This document shows, piece after piece, positions 35,249 through 44,338 of a stretch of 64,000 bases of DNA (the stretch's first letter is position 1; each line of letters opens with the position of its first letter). Location: NCBI RefSeq assembly GCF_021991835.1, contig NZ_JAHDAU010000001.1, positions 682,001 to 746,000 of the forward strand. Direction: 5' to 3'. This stretch comes from Polaribacter sargassicola (lineage in GTDB: Bacteria; Bacteroidota; Bacteroidia; Flavobacteriales; Flavobacteriaceae). The notes under the pieces are model-generated. The model was not told where the DNA came from, did not search any database, and was given only the letters and a program-made list of their open reading frames with translations. The translations under genes and the position numbers were made by a program.

Positions 35249-35410
35249 AAGGTTGGTTTTTTATTGTCTTGGTTGATTTTTTTATTTACACTGTAAAAGT
35301 GTCTGTTTTGTTACAGATTTAAAATGCAATTCTGATGAATTGGGTTAAAAACCCGATAAACAAATTCTATTTACTATTTAAACAAGACGCATAAAACCAT
35401 CAAAAAGTTT

Positions 35411-35447
35411 CCTGCACAAAAAAAGCTTCGAAATAAATCGAAGCTTT
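35411..35447 (-). terminator. Intrinsic terminator after the zinc peptidase gene
   Basis: Stem AAAGCTTCGA / TCGAAGCTTT with six-base loop; the plus-strand A-run on its left is the T-run for the minus-strand transcript. Confidence 0.85.
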
Positions 35448-35468
35448 ATAAAATATATTTTAATGTAA

Positions 35469-36167
35469 TTAATCTCTTCCTCCTAAAATTTGGAAACCCC
35501 AATATAATAGAGAAGCTAAAGAACCTAGAGCAGCAACTAAATAAGTTCTTGCAGCCCATTTTAAAGCGTCTTTTGCACCTGCTAATTCTTGTTGAGAGAC
35601 CATATTTTTGTTTTGTAACCATGCTAAAGCCCTATTACTTGCATCATATTCTACAGGTAATGTTATAAAACTAAAAAGTGTAGCAAAACCCATAAAAATT
35701 AAACCAGCTATAGCAATGTATAATCCAATTCCTGTAGAACCAGAAGCAGCCCCTAAAATAATTCCACCAATAACTAACCATTGTGAGAATTTAGAAGTAA
35801 CACTTACAACCGGTACTAATTTAGAGCGCATTGTAAGATAACTATAAGCTTTTGCATGTTGCACAGCGTGCCCAACTTCATGTGCAGCTACAGCTGCCGC
35901 AGCAGCATTTCTTTGGCTGTAAACAGATTCACTTAAGTTTACAGTTTTATCAGTAGGATTGTAATGGTCAGTTAATCTACCTGGTGTAGAAATTACTTTT
36001 ACATCAAAAATACCATTATCTGCTAACATTTTTTGTGCAATCTCTGCACCACTCATTCCGTTTCTTAAAGATAATTTAGAATATTCTTTAAATTTACTTT
36101 TTAACTTATTACTAATTAGCCAACTTACTACAGAAATTGCACCAATTAAAATATAAAATCCCATCAT
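35469..36167 (-). CDS. Zinc metallopeptidase, YugP-like
   Basis: 232 residues: N-terminal membrane segment (about 2-20), zincin motif HEVGH (residues 95-99) following an Ala-rich helix, then hydrophobic segments near 120-165 and 210-228. This matches the Peptidase_Zn_2 membrane family, whose physiological role is poorly known. It stands alone between a terminator and a divergent asparaginase gene. Confidence 0.9.
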   Translation of the reverse strand: MMGFYILIGAISVVSWLISNKLKSKFKEYSKLSLRNGMSGAEIAQKMLADNGIFDVKVISTPGRLTDHYNPTDKTVNLSESVYSQRNAAAAAVAAHEVGHAVQHAKAYSYLTMRSKLVPVVSVTSKFSQWLVIGGIILGAASGSTGIGLYIAIAGLIFMGFATLFSFITLPVEYDASNRALAWLQNKNMVSQQELAGAKDALKWAARTYLVAALGSLASLLYWGFQILGGRD

Positions 36168-36262
36168 AATTTATAGTGTTTAAAATTGTGTATCGTTTTT
36201 TGTTTGATAAATTTACAACATAAAGTATTCCAATTTATTGTTTGGAGTATAAAAATGACAAA

Positions 36263-37309
36263 ATGGCAAATAAACCCAACATATTATTAATTTACACAGG
36301 TGGTACAATTGGTATGATAAAAGACTATGAAACAAATGCTTTAATAGCTTTTGATTTTAGTCAGATAATAGATAAAATACCAGAATTAAAACAGTTGAAT
36401 TGTACAATAGAAAGTATCTGTTTTAATGAACCGATAGATTCATCTAACATGAATACAGATTATTATGTTGATATAGTAGATATTATAGAAAATAACTATA
36501 ATAATTATGATGGTTTTGTGGTTTTAACAGGTTCTGATACGATGTCTTACACGTCTTCTGCCATTAGTTTTATGTTAGAAAATTTACAAAAACCAATTAT
36601 TTTTACAGGATCTCAATTGCCAATAGGAGATTTAAGAACAGATGCAAAAGAGAATTTAATTACGTCTATAGAAATTGCAAGTGCAAATAAAAATGGAAGT
36701 CCAATAATTACAGAAGTTTGTTTGTATTTTGAATATAAATTATACAGAGCAAATAGAACAACAAAAATAAGTGCCGAGCAATTTGAAGCTTTTACTTCTT
36801 TTAATTTTCCTTCACTGGCAGAAAGTGGTGTTCATTTAAAATTTAAAGAGCATTTACTGTTAAAAATAAAAAACAAGAAAGATAAATTAATTGTTAGAAA
36901 ACAATTAGATGACAACGTAGTGGTTTTAAAGCTTTTTCCAGGAATATCTATAAAAGTTATTGAGCATATTTTAAATACACCAAATTTAAAAGGAGTTGTT
37001 TTAGAAACTTATGGATCTGGTAATGCGCCAAATTCAGATGGTTTTATAGAGCTGTTAAAGACTGCAATTAAAAAAGGTATTAAAATAGTAAACGTTACAC
37101 AATGCAAAAGCGGAAGGGTAATAATGGGACATTATGACACTAGTTTATTACTTAAAGAAATAGGCGTTTTAAACGGTGTTGATATCACAACGGAATCTGC
37201 TTTAGCTAAATTGATGTATCTTTTAAATAAAAAATTATCAGCTAAAGAGTTTAAGCAACTTTTTGAAACATCTTTAAGAGGTGAATTAACTGATAAATAT
37301 CATTTTTAA
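36263..37309 (+). CDS. ansA: Type I L-asparaginase
   Basis: 348 residues from the ATG at 36263; a TTG seven codons earlier is an in-frame alternative, but the protein core begins with NILLIYTGGTIGM. Catalytic Thr residues sit in YTGGTIGM and LTGSDTMSYT, with TDAKENL supplying the conserved Asp and Lys. The C-terminal part holds ETYGSGNAP and VTQCKSGRVI. Hydrolyses asparagine to aspartate; no signal peptide, so cytoplasmic. Confidence 0.93.
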   Translation: MANKPNILLIYTGGTIGMIKDYETNALIAFDFSQIIDKIPELKQLNCTIESICFNEPIDSSNMNTDYYVDIVDIIENNYNNYDGFVVLTGSDTMSYTSSAISFMLENLQKPIIFTGSQLPIGDLRTDAKENLITSIEIASANKNGSPIITEVCLYFEYKLYRANRTTKISAEQFEAFTSFNFPSLAESGVHLKFKEHLLLKIKNKKDKLIVRKQLDDNVVVLKLFPGISIKVIEHILNTPNLKGVVLETYGSGNAPNSDGFIELLKTAIKKGIKIVNVTQCKSGRVIMGHYDTSLLLKEIGVLNGVDITTESALAKLMYLLNKKLSAKEFKQLFETSLRGELTDKYHF

Positions 37310-37522
37310 ATATGTAAATGAATAAATTAAACTATTATCTGCTAAATAGATTGATTTTTTTTTTAAATGCTCAATATTTTTTTGTTACTTGGCACTCTCA
37401 AAACTATAATAGAGAGTTAATCTTACAAAAAAGATTTAGTTAAATTTTAGTTGATATTATTTTTTTGAGATGAAAATTAATACCTTTAACCCGTTAACTA
37501 TTAAAAATTAATTATAACAAAG

Positions 37523-38242
37523 ATGAAAAAAGTAGTAAATGTCCTATCCGTAACAGGATTAATGTTTTTTGGAGCTATTCAATCAACTTTCGCACAAGAA
37601 GCAGCTGAATCAAAAACTTTCCACCAAGAATTAAAACAACGTTTTATCGAGGGTGGTCCAGAATTTATGGGAATTGTATTGGTAGCCTTAATTTTAGGTT
37701 TAGCAATAGCAATTGAAAGAATTATTTATTTAAACATGGCAACAACTAATACTAAGAAATTAGTAGCTAATGTAGATGAGGCTTTAAGTTCTGGTGGTAT
37801 AGAAGCAGCTAAAGAAGTTTGTAGAAACTCTAAAGGACCAGTTGCATCAATTTTTTACCAAGGTTTAGATAGAGTAGATGAAGGAGTAGAAGCAGCTGAA
37901 AAAGCAGTAGTTTCTTATGGTGGAGTTCAAATGGGATTATTAGAGAAAAATACTTCTTGGTTATCTTTATTTATTGCTTTAGCACCAATGCTTGGGTTTA
38001 TGGGTACTGTAATTGGTATGATTCAAGCCTTTGATATGATTGCTGTTGCAAATGATATTTCTCCAGGTGTAGTTGCCGTAGGTATTAAAGTAGCCTTATT
38101 AACAACAGTATTTGGTTTAATTGTTGCAATTATTTTACAAATCTTTTATAATTACATCGTTTCTAAAATTGATAGTATTGTAAACAATATGGAAGATGCA
38201 TCTATCCAATTGATAGATTTATTAGTGAAATATAAAAAATAA
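37523..38242 (+). CDS. exbB: ExbB/TolQ/MotA proton-channel protein
   Basis: 239 residues with an N-terminal hydrophobic segment ending FAQEAA (possible signal sequence), a membrane segment near 55-73, and a paired segment near 150-215 containing the ExbB motif (LGFMGTVIGMIQAF). Together with the two ExbD proteins it forms the proton-driven motor energising TonB or a related transducer. First of a four-gene unit; no TonB-type gene is in this unit. Confidence 0.95.
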   Translation: MKKVVNVLSVTGLMFFGAIQSTFAQEAAESKTFHQELKQRFIEGGPEFMGIVLVALILGLAIAIERIIYLNMATTNTKKLVANVDEALSSGGIEAAKEVCRNSKGPVASIFYQGLDRVDEGVEAAEKAVVSYGGVQMGLLEKNTSWLSLFIALAPMLGFMGTVIGMIQAFDMIAVANDISPGVVAVGIKVALLTTVFGLIVAIILQIFYNYIVSKIDSIVNNMEDASIQLIDLLVKYKK

Positions 38243-38250
38243 GATATATT

Positions 38251-38706
38251 ATGAAGAGTAATTTATCAAAAATTTTAAGTATAGTTATAGCTGTTATAGC
38301 TATAATTGGAGCCCTTCTCTTCATCAGAATTTTTATGACTGATGTAGATGATACAGAAGCATTAAATAGCTCTGTAGGTAGTATAGTTACTTTTTCTACT
38401 ATATTGTTTTACTTTGCTGTAGGATCTACTTTAATTCTTTCTTTAATTGGTTTGTTTACAAACCCAGATAACTTAAAGAAAACATTATTAGGTGTAGCCG
38501 TTTTAGGTGTGGTATTAGTTTTTGCTTATTTCTTAGCAGATAGTAATGCTGTAATAGATTCTGCTGGTAAGATATTAGAAGGAGGAGAAGAAGGAGCATC
38601 TTCTAACCAATGGGTAGGAACAGGAATTTACTATAGCATTGTATTGTTATTGGTAGCAGGAGCGTTCTTTGTATTAGATTTAGTAAAAGGATTAATAAAA
38701 TCATAA
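38251..38706 (+). CDS. Four-TM protein of the ExbB-ExbD unit
   Basis: 151 residues with four predicted membrane segments (about 7-28, 45-72, 83-100, 125-148) and few charged residues in them. I do not recognise the family. It lies eight bases after exbB and four bases before exbD, which supports a role as an accessory of the motor complex. In my recollection a protein of this kind is a regular member of this unit in Flavobacteriaceae; not verified. Confidence 0.7.
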   Translation: MKSNLSKILSIVIAVIAIIGALLFIRIFMTDVDDTEALNSSVGSIVTFSTILFYFAVGSTLILSLIGLFTNPDNLKKTLLGVAVLGVVLVFAYFLADSNAVIDSAGKILEGGEEGASSNQWVGTGIYYSIVLLLVAGAFFVLDLVKGLIKS

Positions 38707-38710
38707 CAAT

Positions 38711-39331
38711 ATGGCAAGAAGAGAGAATCCCGAAATTAATGCAGGTTCTATGGCAGATATTGCCTTCTTGCTGTTAATCTTTTTCTTAGTAACAACAACC
38801 ATGAATGTGGACTCAGGAGTTTCAAAAAAACTGTCTGAAAAACCACCAGCAGATTATGTACCGCCTGTTATTAAAGAAAAAAACATTTTTGAAGTTAACA
38901 TTAATAGAAATAATGAGCTTTTAGTTGAAGGCGAAAGAATGGAAATTAAAGACCTTAAAGAAGCTGCTATCGCATTTATCGATAATGGTGGAGGTGTAGG
39001 TAAAGTTGAAAATGGAGTTGCTAGTGGTCCTTGTGATTATTGTCGTGGTGAAAGAAGTGAAGCTTCTTCAGATCACCCAAATAAAGCAATTATCTCAGTA
39101 CAGAGTGACAGATTAACGGAGTATGGTACATACTTAACAGTGCAAAACGAATTGTTAAGAGCCTATGCAGAGTTAAGAAATAGATTATCTTTAGAGAAAT
39201 TCCAAATCCCTTTTGCGGAGTTAGAAGAGGCTTATAAAGATAATTCTAATAACGAAAGTTTGAAGAAAAAAGTAGACTTTATTAAGACTAGTTATCCTCA
39301 GATTATTTCGGATGCAGAACCAACAAATTAA
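38711..39331 (+). CDS. exbD: ExbD/TolR protein 1, with Cys-containing insertion
   Basis: 206 residues, with one membrane segment (about 14-32) carrying the functional Asp16 (SMADIAFLLLIFFLV). The periplasmic domain has an unusual insertion at about 92-126 that includes Cys108-Asp-Tyr-Cys111 and the Ser/Asp/His-rich SSDHPNK. The family is normally about 140 residues, so this is long. A CxxC site may be disulfide or metal binding; inference only. Confidence 0.93.
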   Translation: MARRENPEINAGSMADIAFLLLIFFLVTTTMNVDSGVSKKLSEKPPADYVPPVIKEKNIFEVNINRNNELLVEGERMEIKDLKEAAIAFIDNGGGVGKVENGVASGPCDYCRGERSEASSDHPNKAIISVQSDRLTEYGTYLTVQNELLRAYAELRNRLSLEKFQIPFAELEEAYKDNSNNESLKKKVDFIKTSYPQIISDAEPTN

Positions 39332-39348
39332 TTTTAAAAAATAACAAT

Positions 39349-39810
39349 ATGTCTAAATTTAGAAAGAAGAAAAAAGGAATGCCGGCAGTTAATACTGCTG
39401 CCTTACCAGACATTGTGTTTATGTTGTTGTTTTTCTTCATGGTAACTACTACTATGAGAGAAACTTCTTTACTGATTGATGCACCAAGACTACCTTCTGC
39501 ATCAGAAGTGAAAAAATTAGAACATAAAAGTTTAGTTACTACTATTTATGTTGGTAAAGCAAAAGAAGCTAAGTATGGTACTAGTTATAATAGAATTCAA
39601 TTAAATGACAAAATTTCAACTGCAGATGATGTGCCAGCATTTATTATAAATGCTAGAACTAAAGTATCTGAAGCAGAAATACCATTTATGACTACTTCTA
39701 TTAAAGCTGATAGAGAATCTAGTGTTGGTACTATTACTGATATAAGATTAAAGTTAAGAGATGTAAATGCTCTTAAGGTAAGTTATTCTGCATCTAAAGG
39801 AGTAGAATAA
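39349..39810 (+). CDS. exbD: ExbD/TolR protein 2
   Basis: 153 residues: basic N-terminus, one membrane segment (about 18-34) with Asp21 (ALPDIVFMLLFFFMV), then the periplasmic fold. Standard ExbD length. The presence of two different ExbD proteins in one unit suggests a heteromeric motor. Followed by a terminator. Confidence 0.95.
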   Translation: MSKFRKKKKGMPAVNTAALPDIVFMLLFFFMVTTTMRETSLLIDAPRLPSASEVKKLEHKSLVTTIYVGKAKEAKYGTSYNRIQLNDKISTADDVPAFIINARTKVSEAEIPFMTTSIKADRESSVGTITDIRLKLRDVNALKVSYSASKGVE

Positions 39811-39838
39811 AAAATATCTTTAAATCATTTTTTTATAA

Positions 39839-39871
39839 AAAAAGGGTAACTCACAGAGTTGCCCTTTTTTA
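39839..39871 (+). terminator. Intrinsic terminator after exbD2
   Basis: Stem AAAGGGTAACTC / GAGTTGCCCTTT, with one G-T pair and a three-base loop, followed by T residues. Confidence 0.88.
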
Positions 39872-39914
39872 TTTAAAAATAGGTGTTTTTATATTCATTA
39901 AAAATTAAAAAAAT

Positions 39915-40592
39915 ATGAGAAGATTTTTTGTTTTTTTTATATTTCTTTTTGTCGTAAAATTATGCTTTGCACAAAAGGATTCATTAGAAATAGGGAGCAG
40001 GTATGCAGATGATCAAGTTTATTTATCTATTTCCTATTCTCAACTTATAGATCAGCCTTCTGCTATATCTAAAAGTAATTTTTCTTATGGTCTTTCTTTT
40101 GGGTTTATTAAAGATGTAATTTTAAATAAGCAGGGTAATGTTTCTGTTGCTGCCGGTTTTGGTTATGGTTATAACTTTTTTAATCATCAATTAAAGGTGG
40201 AAAGAATAAATGATATTGACATTTTTAGTGATGATAGCTCTATTAGTAAAAACTTCTTTAAATCATCTAATTTAGAGTTTCCTATTGAGTTAAGGTGGAG
40301 AACATCTTCAATTAATAAGTATGATTTTTGGAGAATTTATGCAGGCATTAAATTCTTATATAATTTTTCTAATAAATTTGAGTTCGTAGATGAAGATGAT
40401 GTGTCTTTTGAATATTCAAATATTAATAGCTATAATAAATTACAATACGGGTTAACAATCTCTGCAGGATATGATGAATTTAATATTAATGTTTACTACG
40501 GATTAACTCCTGTTTTTGATAATAGTTATATTGAAGGAGAAAAAATTAATACCAAAATTTTAAAATTTGGTTTAATATTTTATTTATTGTAA
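39915..40592 (+). CDS. Outer-membrane beta-barrel (porin-like) protein
   Basis: 225 residues: signal peptide (FFVFFIFLFVVKLCFAQ), then beta strands typical of a small barrel, ending in leucines (FGLIFYLL). No recognised specificity. The last nine bases overlap the convergent PAP2-like gene, so no terminator fits between them. It follows the exbD2 terminator, so it is probably transcribed separately. Confidence 0.75.
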   Translation: MRRFFVFFIFLFVVKLCFAQKDSLEIGSRYADDQVYLSISYSQLIDQPSAISKSNFSYGLSFGFIKDVILNKQGNVSVAAGFGYGYNFFNHQLKVERINDIDIFSDDSSISKNFFKSSNLEFPIELRWRTSSINKYDFWRIYAGIKFLYNFSNKFEFVDEDDVSFEYSNINSYNKLQYGLTISAGYDEFNINVYYGLTPVFDNSYIEGEKINTKILKFGLIFYLL

Positions 40593-41186
40593 CAAATAAA
40601 ATGTGGCAATAGGGCATAAAAATCCTATTATGTACCCCGTATATACTTCTGTAGGTGTATGTGCTTTTAAATAGAGTCTAGAGCTTGCTAAAAGGCCAGA
40701 GAGTATTATTGAAACAATGATAATAATAGTAAAGTTTTGATTGTAAATTAAGTTTAATACAAAAAAGAAGCCTGTAGATATACCTAATGATAATAAGTGT
40801 AAACTAGTTTTAAGATTAAAAATAAATAGGAGGTAAACGATTACTAAACCTAATGTAGTTGAGAAAAATAACAGTCCTAAATCAGATAGATTTACTATGT
40901 TAATTAGAGTGTTCCCTAATAAATAGAATAATAAAATCATTAAAAAAATAGGAATTTTTCTTTCTTTAATGGTTTCTGCTTTAAAGCTTTTAATAAGTTT
41001 TATCCTTTTAAATAATATTAAAATTATTAATGGTATAAAATAAGTTGTACCAAATATTAATGCAATAACTGTTATTTTTTGATCACTTTTAAAATTGTTT
41101 TTTATCAATAAAAAGTATAAAAATACGCCAATTGTAGGTACTAAAATTGGATGCAGTATTATAGATATAAACTTATAGAAATTCAT
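40584..41186 (-). CDS. PAP2-like membrane protein with partial phosphatase motif
   Basis: 200 residues with about six membrane segments. Near residues 168-184 is SRLYLKAHTPTEVYTG, like the third PAP2 phosphatase motif (Ser-Arg, His, Asp/Glu, Gly). I cannot find the first (KxxxxxxRP) or second (PSGH) motif, so it may be catalytically changed. Its ATG overlaps the rpoN stop (TAATG), giving an asnS-rpoN-PAP2 unit. Overlaps the convergent barrel gene by nine bases. Confidence 0.6.
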   Translation of the reverse strand: MNFYKFISIILHPILVPTIGVFLYFLLIKNNFKSDQKITVIALIFGTTYFIPLIILILFKRIKLIKSFKAETIKERKIPIFLMILLFYLLGNTLINIVNLSDLGLLFFSTTLGLVIVYLLFIFNLKTSLHLLSLGISTGFFFVLNLIYNQNFTIIIIVSIILSGLLASSRLYLKAHTPTEVYTGYIIGFLCPIATFYLLQ

Positions 41187-42643
41187 TAAATTTCTTTTCT
41201 TAATCTTGCTACAGGTAAATCTAACTGTTCTCTGTATTTAGCAATTGTTCTTCTAGCAATAGGATATCCTTTTTCTTTTAAAATATTTGCTAATTTTTCA
41301 TCTGTTAAAGGTTTTTTCTTATTTTCTTCTGTAATAACAGTTTCTAATATTTTCTTTATTTCTCTGGTGGAAACATCTTCTCCTTGATCATTTTTCATTG
41401 ATTCTGAAAAGAATTCTTTTATCAGTTTAGTTCCGTAAGGTGTAGACACATATTTACTATTAGCTACTCTAGATACCGTAGAAACATCCATGTTAATTTT
41501 ATCGGCAATATCCTTTAAAATCATTGGTTTTAACTTTCTTTCATCACCAGTTAAAAAATATTCATACTGGTAATGCATTATAGTATTCATTGTTATTAAA
41601 AGTGTTTGCTGACGTTGTTTAATGGCGTCTATAAACCATTTAGCGGCATCTAACTTTTGTTTTATAAAAAATACTGCATCTTTTTGAGATTTACTTTTTG
41701 TACTAGATTCTTGATAACCTTTAAGCATATTGTTATACTCTCTAGAAATATGAAGTTCTGGTGCATTTCTAGAATTTAAAGTTAAATCTAATTCCCCATC
41801 AATTAACTTTATGCTAAAATCTGGTACTATTTGTTCTGCTATTTTATTGTTACCAGCATAGGAACTACCTGGTTTAGGGTTTAATTTTGAAATTTCTGTA
41901 TTAACTTCTTTTAATTCCTCTTCTGAAATATGAAACTTTTCTTGTATTTTTTTGTAATGTTTTTTTACAAAATGATCAAAAGCTTCATCTAAAATTTGAA
42001 TAGCTAAACTTCTAATTTTAGTTTTACTCTTTGTTTTTAATTGAATAATTAAACACTCTTTTAAATCTCTTGCACCAACACCTATAGGTTCTAAAGTGTG
42101 TATTACTCTTTTTAATATAGAAATTACTTTTTCTTCTGTAGTAAAAATATTTGCAGTAAAAGCTAAATCATCAACAAGGTCTAAAATATCTCTTCTTATA
42201 TAACCACTATCATCTATGCTACCAACTAAAAATTCTGCAATAGCTTTTTCTTCATCATTAAAAGAGTAAGTATTTAATTGGTTTTTTAATGATTGATGAA
42301 AACTTGTGCCTGCAGCATATGGTACGTTTTTTTCTTCGTCATCTGCAGAATAATTATTGGCTTGAGTTTTATAGTTTGGAATTTCATCATCACTTAAATA
42401 CTCATCAATATTTATATCTTCTGCTTCAATTTTTTCGTTACCAGTGTCATCAAATTCATTTGATAAATCCTCATCAAATGAATCTGATTCTTCTTTACCG
42501 GTATCTAACGCAGGGTTTTCTTCAATTTCTTGTTTTAGACGTTCTTCAAATGCTTGTGTAGGCAATTGAATTAACTTCATCAACTGAATTTGTTGTGGAG
42601 ATAATTTTTGTAAGAGTTTATATTGTAAACTTTGTTTTAACAT
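41186..42643 (-). CDS. rpoN: RNA polymerase sigma-54 factor
   Basis: 485 residues: glutamine-rich region I (LSPQQIQLMKLIQLP), acidic region II (about 50-105), core-binding region, helix-turn-helix, and the RpoN box ARRTIAKYREQL near the C-terminus (about 464-475). It directs transcription from -24/-12 promoters with activator proteins. It starts 24 bases after asnS. I did not find a convincing -24/-12 promoter in the intergenic regions here. Confidence 0.97.
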   Translation of the reverse strand: MLKQSLQYKLLQKLSPQQIQLMKLIQLPTQAFEERLKQEIEENPALDTGKEESDSFDEDLSNEFDDTGNEKIEAEDINIDEYLSDDEIPNYKTQANNYSADDEEKNVPYAAGTSFHQSLKNQLNTYSFNDEEKAIAEFLVGSIDDSGYIRRDILDLVDDLAFTANIFTTEEKVISILKRVIHTLEPIGVGARDLKECLIIQLKTKSKTKIRSLAIQILDEAFDHFVKKHYKKIQEKFHISEEELKEVNTEISKLNPKPGSSYAGNNKIAEQIVPDFSIKLIDGELDLTLNSRNAPELHISREYNNMLKGYQESSTKSKSQKDAVFFIKQKLDAAKWFIDAIKQRQQTLLITMNTIMHYQYEYFLTGDERKLKPMILKDIADKINMDVSTVSRVANSKYVSTPYGTKLIKEFFSESMKNDQGEDVSTREIKKILETVITEENKKKPLTDEKLANILKEKGYPIARRTIAKYREQLDLPVARLRKEI

Positions 42644-42667
42644 ACATCTAAATATACAATAATCTAA

Positions 42668-44104
42668 TTAAAATTCTGCATTTTGTGGTGTTCTAGGAAA
42701 AGGAATTACATCTCTAATGTTACCCATACCTGTTGTAAACTGAACTAATCTTTCAAAACCTAATCCAAATCCAGAATGTACAGCTGTACCAAATTTTCTT
42801 AAATCTAAATACCACCAAAGTTCTTCTTCTTCAATATCTAGCGATTTCATTTTTTCTACTAAAACGTTGTATCTTTCTTCTCTTTGGCTTCCACCTACAA
42901 TTTCTCCAATTCCAGGAAATAATACATCCATTGCTCTTACTGTTTTTCCATCATCATTTAAACGCATGTAAAATGCTTTAATATTAGCAGGATAGTCAAA
43001 TAAAATTACCGGACATTTAAAGTGTTTTTCAACTAAATAACGTTCGTGTTCAGATTGTAAATCAGCTCCCCATTCATTAATAGGAAATTGAAATTTTTTC
43101 TTTTTATTAGGTTTAGAATTTCTAAGGATATCAATAGCTTCTGTGTAAGAAACTCTTTTAAAATTATTATCAACAACAAATTTTAATTTGTTTAGTAAAC
43201 TCATTTCGCTTCTTTCTGCTTGTGGTTTACTTTTTTCTTCTTGTGTTAAACGTTGGTCTAAGAAAGCTAAATCGTCTTTACATTTATCTAAAACATAATT
43301 TATTACATATTTAATAAAGTCTTCGGCTAAATCCATATTACCGTCTAAATCCATAAAAGCAACTTCTGGTTCTATCATCCAAAATTCTGCTAAATGACGT
43401 GTAGTATTAGAGTTTTCTGCTCTAAAAGTTGGGCCAAATGTATAAGCTTTACCCAAAGACATTGCAAAAGTTTCTGCTTCTAATTGACCAGAAACTGTTA
43501 AGTTTGTTTCTTTACCAAAAAAATCTTTAGAATAGTCTATTTTACCATCTTCTGTTAATGGAGCATTATTGTTTTTAAAAGTTGTAACCTTAAACATTTC
43601 TCCTGCTCCTTCTGCATCAGAACCTGTTATTATAGGCGTATTTACGTAGTTAAAATCTCTTTCTTGAAAATATTGATGAACTGCAAAAGAAAGTTTAGAG
43701 CGCACACGCATAACGGCACTAAAAGTGTTTGTTCTCATCCTTAAATGAGCATTTTCACGTAAAAACTCAAAACTGTGTTTTTTTGGTTGTATAGGATATT
43801 CGTCTGGATTAGAGTCTCCTAATATTTCTATTTCAGATACTTGAATTTCTAAAGATTGTCCTCGTCCTTGGCTTTCGGCTAGAGTTCCTTTTAAAGAAAT
43901 TGCGGCACCTGTATTAATTCTTTTTAATGTTTCTTCAGGTGTGTTTTCAAAATCTATAACACATTGAATATTATTAATGGTAGAACCGTCATTTAAAGCA
44001 ATAAATCTATTACTTCTAAAGGTTCTTACCCATCCTTTTAGTGCTATTTCTTGTAATAATAATCCTTCAGATTTTAAAAGATCTGCAATGTTCATGTTTA
44101 TCAT
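42668..44104 (-). CDS. asnS: Asparaginyl-tRNA synthetase
   Basis: 478 residues: N-terminal OB anticodon-binding domain (about 15-115) and class II core with motif 2 region [20 protein letters not shown] (about 225-244) and motif 3 [12 protein letters not shown] (about 440-451). The first Met is at 44104, a second at 44095 (MNIADLLK), which is equally possible. First gene of the asnS-rpoN-PAP2 unit. Confidence 0.97.
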   Translation of the reverse strand: MINMNIADLLKSEGLLLQEIALKGWVRTFRSNRFIALNDGSTINNIQCVIDFENTPEETLKRINTGAAISLKGTLAESQGRGQSLEIQVSEIEILGDSNPDEYPIQPKKHSFEFLRENAHLRMRTNTFSAVMRVRSKLSFAVHQYFQERDFNYVNTPIITGSDAEGAGEMFKVTTFKNNNAPLTEDGKIDYSKDFFGKETNLTVSGQLEAETFAMSLGKAYTFGPTFRAENSNTTRHLAEFWMIEPEVAFMDLDGNMDLAEDFIKYVINYVLDKCKDDLAFLDQRLTQEEKSKPQAERSEMSLLNKLKFVVDNNFKRVSYTEAIDILRNSKPNKKKKFQFPINEWGADLQSEHERYLVEKHFKCPVILFDYPANIKAFYMRLNDDGKTVRAMDVLFPGIGEIVGGSQREERYNVLVEKMKSLDIEEEELWWYLDLRKFGTAVHSGFGLGFERLVQFTTGMGNIRDVIPFPRTPQNAEF

Positions 44105-44277
44105 ATTCTTATAATATTGATATAAATATATGTTGTAATTAAATAGTAAAGATACTTTTTTGATATAATATAAACAACGTTATTTTACGTTGTTTGTTTA
44201 CATTATCATTTAAAAAGCCTTTGCAAAAATATTAAATTGTTAATTTTTTTATTTATTGTAGGTAAATTAATTAAACT

Positions 44278-44308
44278 AAAAATCGAATGTTTTAAAGCAT
44301 CCGATTTT
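44278..44308 (-). terminator. Terminator after the RND/MMPL exporter gene
   Basis: Minus-strand hairpin AAAATCGGATG / CATTCGATTTTT with one G-T pair, followed by T residues. Confidence 0.65.
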
Positions 44309-44338
44309 ATAAAATATGTTGATAATATATAATTTAAT

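Noticed and set aside
37386..37410. TTGGCAC motif like a sigma-54 -24 element upstream of exbB
   Set aside because: The -12 TTGC element is missing at the right distance.
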